Positions 6,301 through 9,919 of a stretch of DNA of 9,919 bases are shown here, piece by piece. The stretch spans positions 1 through 9,919 of the forward strand of contig DASRYU010000194.1 in NCBI GenBank assembly GCA_035687045.1. The letters run 5' to 3'. A program made the translations under genes and the position numbers. The notes below the pieces were generated by a model that searched no databases, was not told the DNA's origin, and saw only the letters and a program-made list of their open reading frames with translations. Each line of letters opens with the position of its first letter. Within the stretch, counting starts at the first letter, position 1. This DNA comes from JAJPHT01 sp035687045. Its GTDB lineage: Archaea; Thermoplasmatota; SW-10-69-26; JACQPN01; JAJPHT01.

Positions 6301-6446
6301 TCGAGGAGGCGAAGGGACGCGTGGCCGAGATCATCCTCGGCATCCGCGACGGCCGCTTCGACGCGCAGCCGGACGAGCGCCGCTGCGGCTGGTGCCGCTA
6401 CCGCCTGCTCTGCGGCAACGCGTGGGGCGTCGACGGCGAAGGGTGA
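3312..6446 (+). CDS. UvrD/PcrA-type helicase fused to RecB/AddB-like Fe-S nuclease
   Basis: The 1044-aa protein joins a superfamily 1A 3'-5' DNA helicase to a C-terminal PD-(D/E)XK nuclease. Helicase motifs in order: Q-motif LNPRQREAV (2-10), Walker A AAGPGTGKT (20-28), LTFTEKAAEEM (Ia), TFHAF (Ib), Walker B DEYQD (235-239), GDEDQSIYRFRGA (III, from about 262), EENYRST (IV), TVHQSKGREFP (V) and VLYVAATRAR (VI, arginine finger near 649). Nuclease residues are His823 in GTAIHEALE, Asp910 in GKIDRLD, Asp924 and Lys926 in VVDYKTG, and Gln941/Tyr945 in QMPIYAWA. Cys796 (YEDCPRQFYY) with Cys1025, 1028 and 1034 (CGWCRYRLLC) matches the split four-cysteine Fe-S cluster of AddB, AdnB and Cas4 nucleases. 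The domain order resembles AdnA/AdnB and related archaeal proteins. The likely role is processing of double-strand DNA ends. No AddB/RecC-like partner is in the window. Confidence 0.95.
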   Translation: MLNPRQREAVEHARGPLLVAAGPGTGKTRVITEKVVHLTTTLGHPADAILALTFTEKAAEEMAGRIRAALAAAGVKGQPTVSTFHAFCLRLVEEHANRLGYDRPPSLLVGPLYTQFVAEHVDEMATEHTDLVGKVNRFASELAAFASLCHDERLVDEDLCAAVDAWMAKEVAPKDRDAALRVRDLAASLPRLLALQRAKGVASYGDLITNAVRLLRENDDIRAAVQAKHAYVLVDEYQDNNKAQSELVRLLAGGHRNVCVVGDEDQSIYRFRGARAGIMHAFLQEWPGARVVTLEENYRSTAAIIGASQALVARNAGRASDKRLRLADASEARGPARVRLARADTDATERAYVLQEVRRLVREGRAEGDIAILVRSLAHAAPLVQELRRAGVGVEVVGGGGLFSNAAVREVLAWLKALNDPEGDEVALHRLLRMQGFGLSHEDQRALGRRARDEKVPLITLVQRLRKPYARLDGLSGEGHARLRGFLQLHERFLDEARPQGRPDVTGLILEVLDLTGIGRRLRPDDAAGRQGLAALGGLLQAAENYQEHYPYPSLHGFVRHLDLLEELGHDDTVGQASNDSGTVKVMTVHQSKGREFPVVMVPSLERFPPDNRRTWHRKFLDSLTLDGVDVDAVHVEEERRVLYVAATRARSELLLTTARARGGKPLEPSLFEDELLCEHVEAVEVTSSTVEPPGAVADAYRTRRQMEARLTYLVSRLGSHAEGFDVEAAMAESISLVGGLLSEGAEGGAEAVQRVLTKFGIPVPPEVRYLQPDKPKGLVGPLYLSASSLNLYEDCPRQFYYKQVVRIPETAGFEARLGTAIHEALELFHKRHARPDPSHYDELVALFEEKVAQVEFRSEREKSQGLEHGREMLRLYLREEAERGVEVVEVEKEFRVTLGEDVVLAGKIDRLDRLPGGSIRVVDYKTGRLKSRPEYLAEFQMPIYAWAVQEQLGHRLDSVEVIGLKELKETASGRTLQRQVLPWEDGTRYALTQERIEEAKGRVAEIILGIRDGRFDAQPDERRCGWCRYRLLCGNAWGVDGEG

Positions 6447-6474
6447 GGCCCTCGGCACGCCCGCGACGCGTGCG

Positions 6475-6765
6475 TCATTGCCCCGCGGCGTGCCACTTGC
6501 GCACGTCGAGCACCAGATCGTGGAGGCGATCGAGGGCGATCTCGATCTCGAGAAGGTGCGCCTCCGTGGTGGCGCGTCGGCCCGCATCCGGCTCGTCGCG
6601 CAGATGGAGGCGCAGGAGGTCGCCGCGCGAGCGCACGATGGTCATGGCCGTGCGGAGCTGGTGATGCGCTTGCTCGAGGTCCGCGCGCGGAACGAGGATG
6701 ACGAGGGGGCGGGGGAAGCTCGCGCCGATCGGCAGCATGACGGGCATCGGAGGGAACGCGCTCAT
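6475..6765 (-). CDS. Small hypothetical protein, 96 aa
   Basis: The first third is hydrophobic and proline-rich (FPPMPVMLPIGASFPRPLVILVP). The rest is strongly helical and charged, with AHHQLRTAMTIV, LLRLHLRDEP and a last amphipathic helix HLLEIEIALDRLHDLVLDVRKW that could form a coiled-coil or dimer interface. There are no cysteines and no clear transmembrane span. Codon use is GC-rich at third positions like its neighbours, which supports a real gene. The ATG at 6765 is the first usable start, since an ATG just upstream (6773) runs into a stop. No Shine-Dalgarno is seen, but a TATA-like element 33 bases upstream suggests a leaderless message. It converges on the helicase gene with 28 bases between stops and is divergent from the HTH_10 regulator. 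I do not recognise the family. Confidence 0.6.
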   Translation of the reverse strand: MSAFPPMPVMLPIGASFPRPLVILVPRADLEQAHHQLRTAMTIVRSRGDLLRLHLRDEPDAGRRATTEAHLLEIEIALDRLHDLVLDVRKWHAAGQ

Positions 6766-6793
6766 CGGATCATGCCCTGAGTGGCCGTGCGAC

Positions 6794-6803
6794 GGTAAGT
6801 AGC
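6794..6803 (-). promoter_or_regulatory. TATA-like element for the 96-aa gene
   Basis: On the minus strand CTACTTACC is centred about 33 bases before the ATG at 6765. That is near the distance expected for a leaderless archaeal message. It is weak, and the only AT-enriched patch nearby. Confidence 0.35.
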
Positions 6804-6850
6804 GGGCGCTGCACGAGCATGTTCACCCGGATGCGTACGGCCCGCAGCCG

Positions 6851-6867
6851 GCGCTCGCCGCGAGCGC
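6851..6867. promoter_or_regulatory. Perfect dyad in the divergent intergenic region
   Basis: GCGCTCG and CGAGCGC flank a 3-base centre (CCG) in the 178-bp gap between the divergent 96-aa gene and the HTH_10 regulator, 77 bp before the latter's chosen start. It could be an operator for the regulator or simply a chance GC palindrome. Confidence 0.3.
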
Positions 6868-6943
6868 GCGCGAGGCGCAAAGGTTGTGTGGCGAAGCAGA
6901 AGCTCCGCGGGAGGTGGAGCACGCCGCGTCGCAAGAGGGGCTC

Positions 6944-7609
6944 ATGGTCGCCGTCGCCGCGGCGGGAAGCGTCCCGGTCGTTGCGCGCCGCGTCGATTTT
7001 CCTTGCTCCCTCCTCGGGTTCACGCCGCCCCCCTGCAACGTGCAGCTGACGTTCCTGCCACTCGCCGACCACTGGATCCTGGTCGGCCTCTCGGCGCCGG
7101 GGCGCCCCGCGCAGCTCGCGCGTTGGCTCCAGCCTCACACGCGAGGCGAGATCAACGTCGATCCGGGCCTCTCGCCGAAGATCCTGCGGGCGCGCTTCGA
7201 GACGCTCCCGGCGCCCTGGGCCCGTATGCTGGCCGACGTCTTCGTCATCTTCCTCGAGCTCACCCCCGAAGGAACGGCTTCCGTCTTCATCGAGGATTCG
7301 CAGGAGCGCGTCGACCTGTTCGTCGCGAGCCTCCAGGTGGACGACAAGGTGAGCCAGCGCGACGTCCTGCCCGCGAACGAGTCGATCGAGCTCACGGCGC
7401 GGCAGCTGGAGGTCCTCGCGCTGGCGGTCGCGCTGGGGTACTACGAGACGCCGCACAAGCTCAACCTGCGCGAGATCGCGGAGAAGCTGAAGATCAGCGT
7501 CGGGGGCCTTTCCGAGCTTCTTCGGCGCGGCGAGTCGCTCATCATCACGCACTACATCGACTCGCTGTCGCGCTCCCGATGGCACGAAGCGACGGACCTC
7601 GGCGCGTAA
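6944..7609 (+). CDS. HTH_10 (bacterio-opsin activator type) transcriptional regulator
   Basis: The 221-aa protein carries a C-terminal HTH_10 domain at about 150-203. It opens LTARQLEVLALAVALGYYE, continues NLREIAEKLKISVGGLSELLRRGE and ends IITHYI. This is the archaeal Bat-type winged helix found in many haloarchaeal and thermoplasmatal regulators. The N-terminal 149 residues form a mixed alpha/beta region (strands near VQLTFLPLADHWILVGL and FVIFLELTPEGTASVFIED) of the type that precedes HTH_10 in these proteins; it holds no recognisable GAF or PAS signature and its ligand is unknown. I prefer ATG 6944, which has a partial GAGG 4 bases upstream. A TTG at 6884 would add 20 low-complexity residues. 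A good GGAGGTG at 6910-6916 has no start codon at useful distance, so the start is uncertain. Targets are unknown; the divergent 96-aa gene is an obvious candidate. Confidence 0.9.
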   Translation: MVAVAAAGSVPVVARRVDFPCSLLGFTPPPCNVQLTFLPLADHWILVGLSAPGRPAQLARWLQPHTRGEINVDPGLSPKILRARFETLPAPWARMLADVFVIFLELTPEGTASVFIEDSQERVDLFVASLQVDDKVSQRDVLPANESIELTARQLEVLALAVALGYYETPHKLNLREIAEKLKISVGGLSELLRRGESLIITHYIDSLSRSRWHEATDLGA

Positions 7610-7672
7610 GGGCACCACGCACTCCCGCGCCGCCGAGTGTTCGCTCCAGCGCGTCGAGCTTGGGCGGCGGGT

Positions 7673-8782
7673 TCATTCCTCAAGCACGAACTCGCCGGCC
7701 CGGCGCGGCGCGCCGTTCACGAGGAGCTCGAGGCGGTGCACGCCGGCGTAGTGCGTGCGCGTGGAATGCTGCGCGAGCGAGAGCGTCTTCGAGAGCGTCG
7801 TCGTCGCGCGCGGCTCGAGCCTCGCGTCCGCGAGCTTGAACGTCTTCGGCGACGTCTTCCCTCTCGCCTTGACGAAATGGACGCGCAGCGCGAGCACCAC
7901 GCGCGCCGGCGCGGAGCTCCTGTTCGTCAGCGTCACGCGGACGCGCACCTTCCCGCCGATGCGCACGCGCTTCGGCTCGACCTCGACCTTCGCGCGCACG
8001 TCGGCGTCCGCGTCCCCGCCCGCGAGCCGGATCGCCTCCGGATGCCCCGCCTTCACGAGCGAGCGCAGCGCGTGCCGCACAAGCCGCGTGCGCTCGCGCG
8101 AGGCGCCCTCCAGCCACCGCGCGCACGTGGCCAGCGCGACGTCGGGGTGGTCCTTCGCGATGTCGTTGAGGTTGTTCGCGACCGAGCGGCGCACGTACTC
8201 GCTCGGGTCGTCCTTCAGGCGCTCCAGGAGCGCGAGCACCGGGCGCGGGTCCTCCTGGAAGCCGCGCAGCCGCGGCGCCCACGGAAGGCGGGGGCGGGTA
8301 CCCTCCGACACGAGGCGTCGGACGTGCTCGTTCGGATCGTCCACCCACGCCCGCAGCGTCTCCATCGTCGTCGCTGGGTGGCGCTCGAGGAACGGCCGGA
8401 TCGCGAACTCGCAGCTCGTGCGCTTCGTGATCTCCCGCATCGCCGCGAGCGCGAGGTCGGGATGCTCGAGGCCGCGCAGGACCACCGCCTCCGCGTGCGG
8501 GTGGTGATGGAACGCCTCCATCCCGTGGCCCGTCGCCGAGGCGAGCGGCGGCCCGAGCGCGCGCAGCAGCACCTCCAGCGCGCGCTCGTCCTCGCGCGGC
8601 AGCGCCTTCGCCATCGCGCGGGCGATGTGGCGGCCGCGGTCGAGAAGCTCCAGCCCCTCCAGCCCGGCGCTCGCCTCGGCGACGAACGACGCGCGGGGGA
8701 AAGGAGGCCACGCAGCCTGCAGCTCGTCCGCGATGCGCCGCACGCGCGCGGCGTCGAAGAACGACTTGAGCGGCTCAGGCAT
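7673..8782 (-). CDS. alkC: AlkC-type DNA alkylation-repair glycosylase with Ig-like C-terminus
   Basis: The 369-aa protein matches the AlkC branch of the AlkC/AlkD HEAT-like glycosylases, which remove 3-methyladenine and 3-methylcytosine without base flipping. Residues 1-255 are helical repeats with the family landmarks FHHHPHAE (91-98), NEHVRRLVSEGTRPRLPW (151-168), DDPSEYVRRSVANNLNDIAKDHP (split across 191-213) and a following WLEG. Glu125, Arg156, Glu160, Trp168 and Asp207 sit where I recall the AlkC pocket residues. Residues 265-369 form a beta-rich immunoglobulin-like domain (VRIGGKVRVRVTLTNRS to the C-terminus), known in some AlkC proteins to help hold DNA. ATG 8782 is chosen because the family begins there and GGAG lies 10 bases before it; the 27 residues upstream are unrelated. 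It converges on the HTH_10 gene and follows the DUF4236 gene by 114 bases on the same strand. Confidence 0.93.
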   Translation of the reverse strand: MPEPLKSFFDAARVRRIADELQAAWPPFPRASFVAEASAGLEGLELLDRGRHIARAMAKALPREDERALEVLLRALGPPLASATGHGMEAFHHHPHAEAVVLRGLEHPDLALAAMREITKRTSCEFAIRPFLERHPATTMETLRAWVDDPNEHVRRLVSEGTRPRLPWAPRLRGFQEDPRPVLALLERLKDDPSEYVRRSVANNLNDIAKDHPDVALATCARWLEGASRERTRLVRHALRSLVKAGHPEAIRLAGGDADADVRAKVEVEPKRVRIGGKVRVRVTLTNRSSAPARVVLALRVHFVKARGKTSPKTFKLADARLEPRATTTLSKTLSLAQHSTRTHYAGVHRLELLVNGAPRRAGEFVLEE

Positions 8783-8896
8783 GGCGTGGGGTCTCCGGGC
8801 GCCGCGTCCGCTCGGGCACCGGTTCCCCGGACGATGGGGCGCCGCTTCAAGCCATGCGCGCACGCGGCGGGGCGTTTCGGCGCGAGCGCGCCTCGC

Positions 8897-9919
8897 TCAC
8901 GCTCCGGGCCCCGCCGCCGGGGGCGGGCTCACGCGCGCGGCGACGTCGCGCCAGTGGGCGTCGCTACCGTACAGCTTCTCGAACTCCTTGCGCGCCTGCG
9001 CCTTCTTCCCGCTCGACTCGTAGCTGACCGCGCGCCAGTACGCCGCTTCCTTCAGAAGGTCGCCCTCCCGCCCCTTCTTGCGTCGCAGCGCCTCGCCGAA
9101 GCGCGGGATCGCCGCCTCGTGGAGCCCCTTCGCCGCGAGCGCCCGCGCGTGCAGGATGACGAGCTCCAGCGTCACGTCGTCCTCGCTTGTCGCGCCCTGC
9201 GCGCGCTCGAGGACCCCATCCCACTGCCCCGTGGCCGCGTAGAGGTCGCACAGGCTGAGCCTGACCACCGGGTCCGCGTCCGCCTCATCGAGCTCCTCGA
9301 GAAGGCCGATGGCGTCGGCCGTCCGGCCGAGCTTCTGGTACACCTCCGCCAGCACGAGCGCCGCGCCGAACTCGTCCATCGGTACGCTCGCGCGCGTGAA
9401 CTCGGTGACGCGGAACTCCATCGTCGCCTTGGAGAGGTACTTGTCGTGGAGCGCGCGCGGCAACGGCTCCTCGCTCAGCACCACGCGCTCCAGGGCCGGG
9501 AGAAGGTCGGCGCCCGTCTCGTCCGTGTTGTAGAGGATGCTGCACGCGAGAAGGCAGGGACCGAGGTCCTCGTGCAGGATCGGACGCAGGTGCGCGAGCG
9601 CTTCCCCGCGGTCCGCGCGCTGGTACGCGTTGATCCCGCGGACGAACTCCTTCTCCACGCGGCTCGCGAAGAGCGGCGCCTTGACCTCCGCAGCGACCGT
9701 CGACGCGCTCGCCTGCTTCTGCGCGCGCTTGGCGCCTGCACCTCCAAGTCGCTTCTCGTAACGCAGGCCGCTTCCCGGAACGCCCACGCTCGCGCGCGCC
9801 CCCCGCGGCCCGACGCTGATGCGCCCGCCGCGGGTGCCGGCGCTGATGCCGACGCCGCTCTTGCTGATGTTGAGCCGTACCCCCTTCCCCAACGAGATGC
9901 GCTTGCCGAAGCGGAGTCC
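8897..9919 (-). CDS. DUF4236 and TPR-repeat protein, N-terminus beyond the window
   Basis: The reading frame is open to the last base (340 codons visible), so the gene is cut at its 5' end. The first visible residues, GLRFGKRISLGKGVRLNIS, are the standard opening of a DUF4236 domain. This small Gly-, Ser- and Arg-rich beta domain of unknown function usually begins within one or two residues of that point, so little is missing. The TTG at 9892 is internal, not the start. The domain covers about 1-55 (GVGISAGTRGG, SVGPRGARASVGVPGSGLRY). The rest is alpha-helical: TPR-like units around FVRGINAYQRADRGEALAHL, LVLAEVYQKLGRTADAIGLL, LCDLYAATGQWDGVLE and YWRAVSYESSGKKAQARKEFEKLY suggest a protein-binding scaffold. 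No signal peptide is visible. It may be cotranscribed with alkC downstream. Confidence 0.88.
   Translation of the reverse strand, partial: GLRFGKRISLGKGVRLNISKSGVGISAGTRGGRISVGPRGARASVGVPGSGLRYEKRLGGAGAKRAQKQASASTVAAEVKAPLFASRVEKEFVRGINAYQRADRGEALAHLRPILHEDLGPCLLACSILYNTDETGADLLPALERVVLSEEPLPRALHDKYLSKATMEFRVTEFTRASVPMDEFGAALVLAEVYQKLGRTADAIGLLEELDEADADPVVRLSLCDLYAATGQWDGVLERAQGATSEDDVTLELVILHARALAAKGLHEAAIPRFGEALRRKKGREGDLLKEAAYWRAVSYESSGKKAQARKEFEKLYGSDAHWRDVAARVSPPPAAGPGA

Noticed and set aside
3129..6587. 1152-aa minus-strand open frame opposite the helicase gene
   Set aside because: It is an antisense shadow in GC-rich DNA. Its composition is Ala, Arg, Val and Glu dominated with no domain, while the plus strand has every helicase and nuclease motif.
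6169..6780. 203-aa plus-strand frame at the end of the helicase gene
   Set aside because: It overlaps the essential nuclease motifs in another frame and is Ser/Arg/Ala-rich, typical of a shadow frame.
6475..7609. Toxin-antitoxin reading of the 96-aa gene and the HTH regulator
   Set aside because: The genes are divergent, not an overlapping operon, and the small protein has no known toxin motif; HTH_10 regulators are not typical antitoxins.
8783..8863. 27-residue N-terminal extension of AlkC
   Set aside because: Residues are Arg/Pro/Gly-rich and unlike the family, and GGAG is spaced for ATG 8782.

Overview
The window is about 70% G+C and reads as chromosome from a GC-rich archaeon, most likely a euryarchaeal lineage in the broad sense (Thermoplasmatota or a relative; this is inference). 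The evidence is a tRNA-Glu(CTC) gene without an encoded CCA, a regulator with a bacterio-opsin-activator type HTH_10 domain, a single-domain Lrp/AsnC regulator, TATA-like boxes about 25-35 bases before several genes, short T-run terminators, and a mix of strong Shine-Dalgarno starts (GGAGG) and apparently leaderless starts.

Layout. Bases 11-324 hold no gene but a dense composite of short tandem repeats: heptads on the left, 11-bp units in the middle, inverted 11-bp units, and inverted heptads on the right. The whole is a large imperfect inverted repeat ending exactly at the stop codon of a minus-strand Lrp/AsnC gene (322-786). Bases 787-1332 hold no convincing gene. They contain a cluster of CCGAACG motifs, two oppositely oriented TATA-like boxes, and a hairpin followed by a T-run that could be a small RNA. 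Then come tRNA-Glu (minus) and a 79-aa conserved-looking hypothetical protein (plus).

Bases 1908-3253 encode two tandem secreted, cysteine-rich paralogs of a family I do not recognise. They are separated by a strong hairpin/T-run, and the second appears to start at CTG. Bases 3312-6446 encode a 1044-aa UvrD/PcrA-type helicase fused to a RecB/AddB/Cas4-like PD-(D/E)XK nuclease with four cysteines placed for an Fe-S cluster. A small minus-strand hypothetical gene (6475-6765) is divergent from an HTH_10 regulator (6944-7609). Two minus-strand genes close the window: an AlkC-type alkylation-repair glycosylase with a C-terminal Ig-like domain (7673-8782) and a DUF4236-TPR protein (8897 to beyond the window edge).

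Functionally the helicase-nuclease (end processing, recombinational repair) and AlkC (base excision) make this region rich in DNA repair, but there is no sign that they form one operon. The parts least explained by known biology are the inverted composite repeat at 11-324, the tandem secreted paralogs with the apparent CTG start, and the possible small RNA at about 1086-1197.
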